Positions 10,735 through 22,007 of a DNA stretch of 64,000 nt are shown one piece after another (the first letter of the stretch is position 1; each line of letters begins with the position of its first letter). The stretch is from Mytilisepta virgata (taxonomy: Eukaryota > Mollusca > Bivalvia > Mytilida > Mytilidae), in the NCBI GenBank assembly GCA_028015205.1, contig CM051514.1, positions 21,530,150-21,594,149 of the forward strand, written 5' to 3'. A model generated the notes under the pieces. That model saw nothing but the letters and a program-made list of their open reading frames with translations, did no database searches and was not told where the DNA came from. The position numbers and the translations under genes are program-made.

Positions 10735-13700
10735 TTAATAAGATCTAGATAAAGCATCTGCTATTACGTTATCTTTACCTTTAATATGTTTTACAATAAT
10801 ATCATATTCCTGTAACAATAAACTCCACCTAGTCAACCTCTGGTTCTTGTTTCTCATTTTATGTATGAAGGTGAGAGGATTATGATCAGTATAAACCAGA
10901 ATAGGATGCATAGTGGGATTTAAATATACATCAAAATGTTGAAGTGCAGACAACAGTGCAAAACATTCTTTTTCAATAGTGGAATAATTTTTCTGATGTT
11001 TATCTAATTTCTTGGAGAAATATGATATAGGCTTCTCAACATTATCATCTGTTTCTTGATATAAAATTGCTCCAACTCCTACATCACTTGCATCAACGGC
11101 AAGTTTGAATTGCTTTTTAAAGTCTGGAGTGATAAGAACGGGACTGTTAATTAAAAGTGATTTGCTTTTTTCAAAAGAGTTTTGACAATTATCACTCCAG
11201 ATGAATTTAGAATCTTTCCGTAAAAGATGAGTCAATGGTTGAACAACAGTAGCAAAATTTGAACAAAATTTTCTGTAAAATCCAATCATGCCTAAATATC
11301 TCATAAGTTGTTTTTTATTTGTAGGAGGAGGAAAATTGGTAATTGCATCCACTTTAGCCATAATAGGTTTCACTTGACCTTGGCCAACTGTGTGCCCTAA
11401 ATAATCAACAGTGGCCTTACAAAATTCACTTTTAGCAAGATTAACAGTCAAATTTGATTGTGACAATCTATCAAAAGTATCATATAAATGTGTTAAATGC
11501 TCTTCCCAGCTATCACTACATACAATAAGATCATCAATATAGGCATAACAACAGTCTAAATCTTTTATAACATTATTGATCATTCTTTGAAATGTAGCTG
11601 GAGCATTTTTCATACCAAACGGCATGACAGTATATTGAAATAAGCCGTCTGGTGTGACAAAAGCTGATATTTCACGAGCTCTCGGTGTCAGGGGGACCTG
11701 CCAGTAACCTTTTAATAAATCAAATTTGCTTACGAATTTTGATTGTCCAATGTTATCAATGCAATCGTCTATCCTTGGAATCGGATAGGAGTCAGATTTT
11801 GAGACTGAGTTTACTTTTCTGAAATCAGTAACGAAACGAAAGGTTTTATCTGGTTTGGGTACAAGAAGACAAGGAGAGCTCCATTCACTGTTACTCGGCT
11901 CAATAATATCATTGTCAAGCATATATCTAATTTCTTGTCTCATAACATCAAGTTTAAGTGGATTGAGCCGGTAAGGATGTTGCTTAATTGGAGAAGCATC
12001 GCCTACATCAACATCATGACAAACAGCAGTGGTTTTGTTTGGCACATCTGGAAAAAGATTTTTAAAAGAAAATACCAAAGTTTTCAATTTTTCTCTGCGA
12101 TCGAAAGTCAGATGTGCAAGTTTTGAGTCTAAATTTGATAAAATTTCAGAATTTTTCAATCTAACAGTTTGTTCCATAGTCTTCGAATCAAAAGATGGTT
12201 CAATTATATCTGGTTTGTCATGATCGTTCTCCGATTTAACCATGGCTAAAGTGGCAACTGGTTTACTCTCACCTTCATTAGTACGCTCAAAATATGGTTT
12301 TAACATATTAATGTGACACACTCTATTTTGTTTACGCCGACCTGGAGTTTTTACAATATAATTCAAATCATTGATTTTACTGTCAATTGTATAAGGACCA
12401 CAGTATTTAGCCTGTAAAGGATGCCCAGGGACTGGCAAAAATACAAGTACCTTATCACCAGGCTCAAAAACTCTGTCCCTGGCATCTTTATCATACCATA
12501 TTTTCATCTTATTCTGTACAGTTTTTAAGTTTTTCTGAGCAATTTGACAAGCAGTATACAATTTTTCTTTAAATCTAGATACATAGTCTAGAAGATTCAA
12601 GTCAGTGTGTTCAGTAAGCCATTTTTCCTTAACCAATTTCAAAGGTCCCCTTACAGTATGACCAAACACTAACTCAAAGGGGCTAAAACCAAGGGATTCT
12701 TGAACAGCCTCTCGGACCGCAAAAAGTAGAAAGTGAACACCATCATCCCAGTCCCTATCAAATTGAAGACAAAAAGTCCTAATCATGTTCTTCAATGTTT
12801 GATGAAAACGTTCTAAGGCACCTTGAGATTCTGGATGATAAGCACTTGATCTATACTGAGCAATCCCTAACTGGTAAATGACCTGCTGAAATAAACCTGA
12901 CATAAAATTTGAACCCTGGTCGGACTGTATAGACTTAGGAAGTCCTACTAATGTGAAAAATTTGATAAGAGCTTTGACAATAGTTGGTGTCTTAATATTC
13001 CTTAAGGGAATAGCCTCAGGAAAGCGAGTGGATGTACACATGATCGTCAGTAAATAAGCGTTTCCAGTCTTGGTCTTTGGTAAAGGTCCAACGCAATCAA
13101 TAAGCACTCGGCTGAAAGGTTCTTCAAAGGCTGGAATTGGCAGAAGTGGTGCTGGTGGTATTTTCTGGTTAGGCTTGCCAACAACCTGGCATATATGGCA
13201 TGATTTGCAGTATTCTGTGACATCATTTCTAAGTCTGGGCCAGTAGAAATGTTGCAAGATCTTAAGGCAAGTCTTCCTTATACCTAAATGTCCAGCCAAG
13301 GGGGTGTCATGGGCAAGACCAATAATTTCTTGCCTATAGACTTTAGGCACCACCACTTGGTATACCACTCTCCATTCCTCCTCTGGGATAGCATCAGGGG
13401 GCCTCCACTTCCTCATTAAAATGCCGTCTTGATGGTAGTAACATTCGGCCACTTTGTCTGCTTCTTCTTGGGGTAGAGCCCTCTTGCAGAGCTGAAGAAC
13501 CTCAGGGTCTTTATTCTGTTCTTCCCTAAATGTTCTTTTGTCTAATGAATGGCTGTTCACGTCTGGCCATGGCATAATTACACGTTTGTTAGTACCAGGT
13601 GATCTTATTATGGCCTTTTCTGAAGTACCGGGACCTTCAATGTCGGCAAGAAAAGTGTCAGAAAGGTCCATATAATCATACTGGCCTTCTTGTAAATCCT

Positions 13701-15405
13701 CGTCTTGTTGTTTTATTGCCATCGCCCTAGTAACAACACAAGCTGGATACAGTTCAGCATCATCTTCAGGTGATTTAACATCGACCACCGGTTCACTTGT
13801 AACAATTGGTTCAGCAACCACTTTGTTCCTAGCTAGATCATTTCCTAGCAATAATGAAACACCCTCTACAGGGAGGGTAGGACGAACACCCACAACAACT
13901 GGTCCAGTAATTAAATCTGACTTCAAATAAATACGATGGAGGGGAACATCTATACAACCTAACTCCACACCTCGTAACAAAACGGAGGCACCAACGGACG
14001 TCTTCTCGGACAAAGGCAACACACCTTCTAACAACAAAGACTGAGAAGCTCCAGTGTCCCGTAAAATCTTAATAGGCTGAGGAGTAGTATTATTAACAAT
14101 AGAAACAAACCCATCAGACATAAAGGGCTTATAATCCTCCATGTAATCACAAAAACTGGACTTAAAAGCCTGACTCGCAGGACATTCCAACTTATTGGTA
14201 ACAACGGGTGTCGTACAAGCACTGGACTTGGGCTTATGATCTCTTTCATTCTTCTTCTGGAGTCTAAAACAATCAGCCATCAGGTGACCATTTTTCTTAC
14301 AATAAGCACAAGTTAGTGATTTCTTCTCAAAAGTATCAAATTTTGGACCAGACATATTATAACTAGACGGACTCTTATTCTGTGCAACAGGCTTAATATC
14401 AGTACGTTCAGTGCTTTGATTTTTGTAATTTCCACTAGAAATATTAAAATTTTGACCTTTGAAACTTCTTTTATGTGAAATGGTATAATTATCGGAAACA
14501 ACAGCTGCCTCTTGCAATGTCTCAACAGTTTTGTCGTCTAAATGTGTTTTTAAGTCTAAATTAACACACTGCTTGAACTCTTCTAATAACATTAATTGTC
14601 TTAATTTATCAAAATTTTTATCTATTTTCTTTGACGTAAGCCATTTATCAAATAAATCTTCTTTTTCCCTAGCAAATTCAACATAGGTTTGTGTTTCAAA
14701 CTTTTTATAAGACCTAAATTTCTGTCTATATGCTTCTGGCACTAGCTCATAAGCTTTCAAAACTTCCTGTTTAACAGAGTCATAATCAGAACTTTTTTCT
14801 GAAGAGAGTGCTGAGTAAATTTCAGCGGCCTTGCCCACAAAAACACTTTGCAGCATAGTAGTCCAATAAGGCTTTGGCCATTTCAGATTTTGAGCAATTT
14901 TCTCAAATTGTGGAAAAAATTTATCCACCGTTTTTTCACAAAATTTAGGAACCAAACGTATATTTTTTGCTGCCTCAAATTGTTCTGATTTTGACTTAGT
15001 GTTGCTTTCTGCTTTGACCATTTCCATTTTTATTTTCTCCATCTCTAACCTTTCCCTCATTTCAAGTTCTGCCTGTTTTTCTTCTTTTTCTTTTTCTAAT
15101 TGTTTTAATTTAACTTCGTTTTCAAATTGTTTTTCCAATTGTTTTAATTTAAGTTCGTGTTCTAATTCAAGCTGTTTTAATTTTAAAGCATCAACATTTT
15201 CGACCTTGAGGTCAAGAGCCTCTTCACCAAAAATTTCTAAATCAACTAAATTGTCTATTACCAAATTTTTTATAATTTGTTTTCTCATAGATGTTCTAAA
15301 ATCTATTTTTAGATGTTTAGCAAGCAACACTAATTCTTCTTTCTTTAATTTATCAAACCCTTCCAGGTCTGGCGTTTTCAAAAATTTACCAGCATCAAAT
15401 TCCAT
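10735..15405 (-). CDS. Gag-Pol polyprotein with integrase before reverse transcriptase
   Basis: A single open frame of 1556 residues, no stop or frameshift. In order: N-terminal helical segment (about 10-60); Lys/Glu-rich coiled coil (about 72-135); capsid region (about 150-305) resembling the SCAN family, including the PEAYRQKFR-type helix near 223-231; CCHC zinc knuckle (C366, C369, H374, C379); aspartic protease DTG at 450-452; integrase zinc-binding region (H706, C736, C739) and catalytic D770, D829 and E865, with 35 residues between the last two; a GPY/F-type region before about 1060; reverse transcriptase with YIDD at 1289-1292; and RNase H with acidic residues such as D1438, E1478 or E1480 and D1507. 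The frame ends about 80 bases before the 3' LTR. All catalytic motifs I can check are present, so the protein could be functional. Gag and Pol in one frame implies processing by the internal protease. Confidence 0.95.
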   Translation of the reverse strand: MEFDAGKFLKTPDLEGFDKLKKEELVLLAKHLKIDFRTSMRKQIIKNLVIDNLVDLEIFGEEALDLKVENVDALKLKQLELEHELKLKQLEKQFENEVKLKQLEKEKEEKQAELEMRERLEMEKIKMEMVKAESNTKSKSEQFEAAKNIRLVPKFCEKTVDKFFPQFEKIAQNLKWPKPYWTTMLQSVFVGKAAEIYSALSSEKSSDYDSVKQEVLKAYELVPEAYRQKFRSYKKFETQTYVEFAREKEDLFDKWLTSKKIDKNFDKLRQLMLLEEFKQCVNLDLKTHLDDKTVETLQEAAVVSDNYTISHKRSFKGQNFNISSGNYKNQSTERTDIKPVAQNKSPSSYNMSGPKFDTFEKKSLTCAYCKKNGHLMADCFRLQKKNERDHKPKSSACTTPVVTNKLECPASQAFKSSFCDYMEDYKPFMSDGFVSIVNNTTPQPIKILRDTGASQSLLLEGVLPLSEKTSVGASVLLRGVELGCIDVPLHRIYLKSDLITGPVVVGVRPTLPVEGVSLLLGNDLARNKVVAEPIVTSEPVVDVKSPEDDAELYPACVVTRAMAIKQQDEDLQEGQYDYMDLSDTFLADIEGPGTSEKAIIRSPGTNKRVIMPWPDVNSHSLDKRTFREEQNKDPEVLQLCKRALPQEEADKVAECYYHQDGILMRKWRPPDAIPEEEWRVVYQVVVPKVYRQEIIGLAHDTPLAGHLGIRKTCLKILQHFYWPRLRNDVTEYCKSCHICQVVGKPNQKIPPAPLLPIPAFEEPFSRVLIDCVGPLPKTKTGNAYLLTIMCTSTRFPEAIPLRNIKTPTIVKALIKFFTLVGLPKSIQSDQGSNFMSGLFQQVIYQLGIAQYRSSAYHPESQGALERFHQTLKNMIRTFCLQFDRDWDDGVHFLLFAVREAVQESLGFSPFELVFGHTVRGPLKLVKEKWLTEHTDLNLLDYVSRFKEKLYTACQIAQKNLKTVQNKMKIWYDKDARDRVFEPGDKVLVFLPVPGHPLQAKYCGPYTIDSKINDLNYIVKTPGRRKQNRVCHINMLKPYFERTNEGESKPVATLAMVKSENDHDKPDIIEPSFDSKTMEQTVRLKNSEILSNLDSKLAHLTFDRREKLKTLVFSFKNLFPDVPNKTTAVCHDVDVGDASPIKQHPYRLNPLKLDVMRQEIRYMLDNDIIEPSNSEWSSPCLLVPKPDKTFRFVTDFRKVNSVSKSDSYPIPRIDDCIDNIGQSKFVSKFDLLKGYWQVPLTPRAREISAFVTPDGLFQYTVMPFGMKNAPATFQRMINNVIKDLDCCYAYIDDLIVCSDSWEEHLTHLYDTFDRLSQSNLTVNLAKSEFCKATVDYLGHTVGQGQVKPIMAKVDAITNFPPPTNKKQLMRYLGMIGFYRKFCSNFATVVQPLTHLLRKDSKFIWSDNCQNSFEKSKSLLINSPVLITPDFKKQFKLAVDASDVGVGAILYQETDDNVEKPISYFSKKLDKHQKNYSTIEKECFALLSALQHFDVYLNPTMHPILVYTDHNPLTFIHKMRNKNQRLTRWSLLLQEYDIIVKHIKGKDNVIADALSRSY

Positions 15406-15471
15406 ATTGTAGAATTTTGTTGGCTAATTCTAATAAAAATACTGAAAAAATTTTATTAAGATATTAACGTT

Positions 15472-15490
15472 ATCCCGAGACGAGCCCCCA
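15472..15490 (-). other. Primer-binding site, tRNA-Pro-like
   Basis: Five bases inside the 5' LTR the minus strand reads TGGGGGCTCGTCTCGGGAT. The first 12 bases match the complement of a typical tRNA-Pro 3' end including CCA; the rest matches if one extra T is allowed. The tRNA identity is inferred from memory. Confidence 0.7.
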
Positions 15491-15495
15491 ATTTC

Positions 15496-16103
15496 TGTTA
15501 CGGCCGAAATCACCTTTAAATTATAGCCAACAAAAGACACAAATCAATAATAAAATTTAACAAGATTTATTATATACAAAGTTTACAAAAAGTATTACAC
15601 AAAAATAAAAAAATGTCAACTTAACTGTTCAAAATCCTGTTTTTTCTTGATCCGGAATTCTGGTCACTGTTGCCTGAATCCAAACGGAATATTATATCCA
15701 ATCAGTCACAATCTAGTATGATGTAACGAAAATAAAGTCTGTCAAGTACGATGTGTGAAACGTAAATAAATCCAACAGCTGAGAACACAAGAATGTCTAT
15801 GTACGGTCCAATATGCTATGCTCTGCAAGTTTAACTTTCGTGTCCATATATATACTGTAGAACGGAAACTTCTGGAATACGGTAGAAGTTCGAATCACAC
15901 CATAATTATTACGTAAGTCAAATAGAAAGTTCTAGTTATTCCATCAGTATCCATTATTGTTCCAGTGATTTCTAAACTGCGCAGTTATAACATTATTTGG
16001 TAAACAACTATAAGTATTATGTAAACATAGTATACATGTTATAAGGCTACGCAAAACAAATTAGGCCAAGATAAATAAATATAATAATTACAATATTATA
16101 ACA
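15496..16103 (-). repeat. 5' LTR of the gypsy element
   Basis: 608 bases, apparently identical to the other LTR. It is followed by the ATGT target duplication and then sequence matching the empty site in unit D (AATTTAGACACTGT). Confidence 0.95.
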
Positions 16104-18843
16104 ATGTAAATTAAATTAATTTAGACACTGTTAACTATTGATTCTCTGTGTTAAAGATCTCACGACTCTCTTTGATTTTGATTCAAAACCCCCTTCTATC
16201 GACATTTTTTTGCCGATATTTTCCGGTTATGTTCTATGTTTTTTTCTTTATATCCAGGTATAGGGAAAAACAAACTTGAATGTTGTTCTTTTGTATTTCA
16301 AAATATTACCTTTAATGACTACAAATTCAGAAAGGACCAATTTTCTATCATTCCCTCTCCAAAAAATTCTAAATATTATGTAATTATTTGTATTCGTTGT
16401 ATACGTTGTTTTTTGGAATCACTAGAATTCATTAAAAAGTAATAAAAAAGAATCATTTAAAATTCCTTGGTCTTTTGGTTATATACAGACTATCAGTCGG
16501 TGTCCAGACTGTCACTTACATTTAAATTTCCATGTGGCGAACATTGGACATGTCCCGTTAGAGATCGAGCCTATTTCAATCTTTAGAATATTTTAGTCAA
16601 GAGACAGCACTGATGAAAGATCTTAGTGATCCGATAATTTTGCTAAGTTTGAATTATTGTAATAATTCAAAATTTTATTTGTTTTATTGATGTGTATTGA
16701 CGGTTATTTGTGGGCCAAAAATCCTTAACCTTCCCGCTCACAATGAACTACTGAGATCAGCGGCTTACCATTTCAAAGGGTCACAAATATTAACCTTTAA
16801 TCTTCTCTTTAGTCTTGGTTCTTCATTGATTACGTCTACCTCGTCAGGTGTCGAAATCTGGAAGAAGCAGATTTCCGCTCTGCACATGCGCGCGGAACAT
16901 TAGTCTTAACGTTTCCGCTAGCAGGCTCCCTGAAACGGTTCACCCGGGTAGAGGGTAATAATACTTCATTATTTTGATGTTGTTTTGGAACTTTTTATAA
17001 TTTCGATACATATTGTTTAAAGATTTAAATCTCATCACTGAAGCTGTCCAAAATTTCCAACCTCTTCATTCTTTAAAAATGAAATCAAAATTAATGAAAT
17101 AAACATTTCTTTATCAATAGTCAATATAATGTCAAAAAGCGATGGACATAAGAATATACAGTCTTTTTCTCATTTGTCATAAAATGTGACTTTGAGTTGA
17201 AAAAACAAACAATTACATTAATAATAGTGGCAAATACATATATTATCTTTAAATTTCATATTTTTGTTTTCATCAATCATTACTTTACACTTAAAACAAC
17301 GATTTCATATATTATACCTGTCAGCTTTATTGGTACAGAATTATATTACATACGACATTTCACTTGATCAGATTTTATTACATCATACATATATATTTTC
17401 TTAAAGTAAGAAACCTCACAGAATTTATAAAATATATACAAACAATAAAGGGGAAACAAAATCATCCCAGAAAACCAATTAATAAAATAAATAAAAACTG
17501 ATATAAAACACACTCTTTTACGAAAGAATTCGAAAATGATCCAAAAAGATAAAACTTCTGTCAGGCAGTCATGAAAATTTGAAACTCTGAATTATACATT
17601 TGTGGATGAAAGAAACCTTTATATATAGCTACTGGCGTACACTTAATAAATAACTGGTTTATAAACAACTGTTCAAATATCATTTGAATCAATTGCCAAT
17701 TGAGTAATACCAGATGTCGAAATGGCCATCACATAAAATATAAGAGCACGAGAGGTTTAGAAAACAATTAGAAAATAGAACCTTTCGACAAAACTAGTCA
17801 GCCAATTTAATATTCCATTTTCAAAGTTATCCGAGGAACTCATTATCCAACAGCAATTCGTTTTTTGTCGTTGCTCCGTTAATTCGCATGTCTAGAGGGT
17901 AGTGCACGTGACTCCTTGCTTTTAGCCTATCATCATTTATATTTTGGTTTCTAATCAGGAATCTAGGAGTGTTCGTAAAAGACTGTGATTAGTATAGAAC
18001 TATATAGCATTCTGTTAATTGGGATAAAACTGTTTTAAGGTGTACAATTGATCGTTTATGCTATTTGAGCGTACAAAACAAAAGTAACATTAACTCGGTG
18101 TTAGTCATTCAGTTTCATATATATTTTTAAACTTAACTAAATGACGATCAACGTCTGATATAATCTTTCTACACAGACAAGGGATAAATAGCTTAAGGGT
18201 TATGAGGTAAATACTCCATTCTTACTTTAAAAAAAACATGAAATTTTATGACAGTAAATTATTCATTATCTATTCATGTCTGTTTAAATACTTCTAGTCT
18301 ACAGTTTTAGTAAGTCACAAAGGAATAAGTCAAAGGTTTCAAGGATCATGACAATAATAATACGAATGCGACCATTATGCATAACACTCATATCCATTAT
18401 AGTTATTGTCACACGTAGCATTGTTTTTATTTGGAATATGTGGTAATCAAATTGCCCATATCAAAGTGGTCAAGCACATTCTATGCTTCGGCGAAATTTT
18501 TGTTCAAGGTCACATGACAACATGTGTTTCCTATGCAGCACTAATTATAAAACATAAAAACAATACAAATCTACATTTTCCCGTTTGAAAGTACCAAATG
18601 GCTTAAAAATTCTTTAACTTATGGAAACCATCACAAGAATAATCAGTCTAACACTATTGTAAAACTTCGGAGGCTCTGTCATAAGATACGAATGCCACCC
18701 AGAAAAAAACAAAGCATAAGTTAAATTGTAAAACAAAGGAAACCTGTGACTCGAGGTAATGTCGACATCGTTTCAAGAGTTGAAGTTAGAGTCCTAGTAA
18801 AAAAAACTTTATTTATAAGATCTTATGGTAATTGACAATACAA
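16104..18843. other. Upstream flank of unit A, no gene seen
   Basis: The first 27 bases are inverted-repeat spacer. The remainder is AT-rich sequence shared with L (reversed) and, from 16369, with B. Short frames here, such as plus 16236-16442, are not preserved as proteins between copies. Confidence 0.5.
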
Positions 18844-19116
18844 TTAAAATATTAACATGAAATGTTCCAATTCCTTGGCGCCAATATCATACACAAAATT
18901 TAATTCTCTTACAAACCACTTGAAACGGAACGAAAAGACAATTTTTTTCTCCTTGACTTCGAAGCGCAGAAAAAGATACTCATGCTCAGTCTTTGGGGTC
19001 ACATTGATGCGTCTATCCTTAATGCATGATATATCTAACAGTGAAATAACTACAGAACCTAAATAAATTTTATAATAAGATGTAGATTCAGTTTTGAACA
19101 AAAGGTAGGAACACAC
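18844..19116 (-). pseudogene. Frame-damaged copy of the divergent conserved frame (unit A)
   Basis: Matches 34333-34656 of unit B over its last three quarters. A one-base loss near 19067-19075 changes the N-terminal frame, so only 90 codons remain open. It lies about 690 bases upstream of the glycine-rich promoter and diverges from it. Unknown function. Confidence 0.2.
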
Positions 19117-19722
19117 AATGAAACATCGTGTTTATTATTTTTCTGCAAATGCTTAATTTGTATCATAATTGTATAGCAACTATGTAACTATTTCATTGTT
19201 TACGAGAATAAATTTAATACAAACTACACACTAAGCTTTAACAAGAAAACTATTAAATATAATATGATGTCGGCATGGCCAATGATGCCAGCACAGCAAA
19301 AGCCCTTTCCAGAAAGTCATTTCCGGTATCACGATTCTGATTCTAAAATTATAATTTGAAGCAAGTTATTTCCTTACTTCTGTTTCCGGCGAACGAAACT
19401 TTTTTTCTAGCCTTAGTATGTAGCACGATATGGCTGCTCTCATTAAAGAAAGACTTTTCTAAATGACCCATATGTAGAAAATCTATATGCATATAGCGCT
19501 CGCAAACCTCAGATTAACACTCTTAGGATAATTATATTCGTTTTTGAAATATGTATGTTCTTGCCGAAATCAGACGATTTGAAAGTATAATGCATACATT
19601 TTCTACTTCCACGATTAATGGACTATGTGACGCTGTTTTTTCGTTCATGTTTTGAAAACGTGGACAACACCAAATTTGCTGACAAGGGAATAGATATATC
19701 ATGTTTAAATTTTAAATGATAT

Positions 19723-19870
19723 ATTGTAATTATGATAAATTATATGAAAAAAATTGTAAATGACGAAATTCATACTACTTTTTTCGACCACGAAGACATT
19801 TGATTCCATATAAAAAGCTCATGAATTTTTCAAAGCTGCCACACTCTCAAGTCTTCAGAACAATAAAAAG
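19723..19870 (+). promoter_or_regulatory. Core promoter and non-coding exon 1 of copy A
   Basis: The conserved block ATTGTAATTATGATA lies at 19723-19737, 85 bases before the TATA box ATATAAAAAG at 19808-19817. Exon 1 ends at 19870 (AAAAAG|GTAAGT). Intron 1 is 19871-21986, ending in TTACAG. Confidence 0.65.
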
Positions 19871-22007
19871 GTAAGTTTCTTATTTCAACAACTGAATTAT
19901 TATGTCGAGTTTATAAAGTTACAGCTCTGTGAGGGTTTCGTTAGTTGTCACTCTCTTGCTCTTTCAAATAAGAAAGAACAGGCTCTTTCAAAACCTTCTT
20001 TATATACAGTTGTTTTTCTTCATTGCTAACTGTGTGTGGGTTTTCACTAAAATATAATTATCACTACCAAATATTGATTTTTCTTGTTACACCATTTCAA
20101 GCTGTAAACCTGTTTCAATATAATTACCGATATGCCTGTTCTAAAGCCTCTGAAAATATACATTGCTTCATTCATTTTTTAGTAGTCCCTTTTCCTTACT
20201 TTGGATGTTATGTCGAACGTCTCATTACAAATTCCATATATTTAGGTTAAAATTTGATAGAAAAAATAATTACGTTAGAAACCGGAAGCCTATTAGCATT
20301 TAATATAACAGGTAGTGGATCAGGTAGAATTCTACCCTCATGAGTCACTGTTTTTAAAACAAAATGGAACAATTTCAAAGAAGTTTCAGTTGAATTTATG
20401 CTTTAAGGAAAATCAAATAAACATTAAATGTTAACAAAAGGAAAAATATAATAAACCCGAAATCAAGAATTATACATAGGTATGATATGTAATAATGAGA
20501 CAGATATAAATTAAATGTCATATTGCTTGTGGCGCACCGGAATTTAAAACAAATCTAGATAGTTAAGGTATCAGATTATGAATTACATTCAATTTTTATT
20601 GATAATTTTTCGATGACGGCATTTTGACAAGGCAGGGTGCGAATATACGGTTCATCTCTTTTGATTATAAATACATTATATTTGCACATTTTCAATACCT
20701 AATTTCTGTTTGGTACAAACTAAAGCTGACATGAATAGTATATAAACAATTAAAGGCCACTATGACTTAGATGTACATCTATATAATAACTTCATTTATT
20801 GCACTGCATATGAATATCTCAAATAATCACACCAGTAATACTATTGTAAGAAAATATGGAAAACAATTATGTAATTAAAATTTCAATGCGTAATTCATAA
20901 CAGGATACAACACTTTTTAGACATTAGTATGCAGTTACCCTTTGAAATATATTAACTGCATAATTTGGAATGTACTCTACATGAATTTCATATTTGTTAA
21001 TTTGTCAGAATAAACCATGAATACTGTGAGGTCTAAATGGTTCATGAACCAGACAATGAGCCTTAATTTTGTTTTACGCTTTCAATAACTATACCAAGGT
21101 TATGTAGATCGATATCATTACGTCAAGTAACAAATAGCACTTTAAACTTACACTACCCCGATTTGCAAAACTACAACAAATATTATTCTAATTAAAATCC
21201 AATACTAATCAACTATCTATTCGGGTTGTTTTGCAAAGAATAGCGTAAGTGTCTGCTTATTTAAACTTGCCATTTTTTTAACTGGACGACTTTTTTGCCA
21301 TTTTCCATTCTAAAATTGTAAACCATGTATCAGTCCATTTGACAGGTTTCAAAAGTGGGGTATGGGCAATCTATTGTACTTGTTTTTGGATTATACTGGT
21401 AAATTAGTGTTAAGTATTAAATTTTACCTCATATACATGAAAAAAATACTTATATTTAGCTTGTCCAGTTTTTTTTTCAAATCATCAAATGAATTATAGC
21501 TCTTTTGCATTTTTACATTTCGTCGTCTAATGTACAATGTTTAAAGGCGACAAACGTTCTAAGCTAGTATATATATATTTTTTTGTGTGTGTATCATAGT
21601 AACAGATTTTTTTACTGAAAGTATGAAATTATCTGATACGTGCGAGTTTTGGCTCCAAAACGTTGGAGCCATACTGACTATAAGATACATCTGTGTAATT
21701 ACTAATAATTATTAGAAATATGCAGAATTGTAGGACACCAACTATCTCTTCATGAAGAAATCAGTTTGCAGAAGCATGTACGAGACGCAGTAAATATATA
21801 ATATAATAAAAAAAATAAATCTGACATTGCTATTCAATACAATACGGAGTATATAATAAATAGTCGTAATTTTTCTTGAATTATATCTAAACTTTGCTAA
21901 ATAGATGATTCTGAGAAACTGTGATTTATGCGTTGGTGTAAATTAATTGTTAAAAATTCCTAGCAATTTTTACATGTTTATTACAGTCTTTAAATACCTT
22001 ATTCAAC

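Larger units (their letters stand above)
10045..16103 (-). mobile_element. Complete Gmr1-like Ty3/gypsy LTR retrotransposon
   Basis: A 6059-bp element in minus orientation: 5' LTR 15496-16103, primer-binding site 15472-15490, one gag-pol frame 15405-10735, polypurine tract 10653-10663 and 3' LTR 10045-10652. The LTRs start TG and end CA and appear identical over 608 bases. The flanks carry a 4-bp target duplication ATGT (10041-10044 and 16104-16107). The paralogous site near 53950 in unit D lacks the element and reads straight through, supporting these ends. No env-like frame is present. Integrase lies before reverse transcriptase, which among Ty3/gypsy elements marks the Gmr1 group first seen in Atlantic cod (from memory). 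Confidence 0.95.

Noticed and set aside
11935..12223. Plus-strand frames inside the retrotransposon
   Set aside because: Shadows of the intact minus-strand polyprotein.
14999..15412. 137-codon plus-strand frame rich in Ser/Asn/Phe
   Set aside because: Antisense of the Lys/Glu-rich coiled coil of the retrotransposon Gag; composition explained by the real frame.
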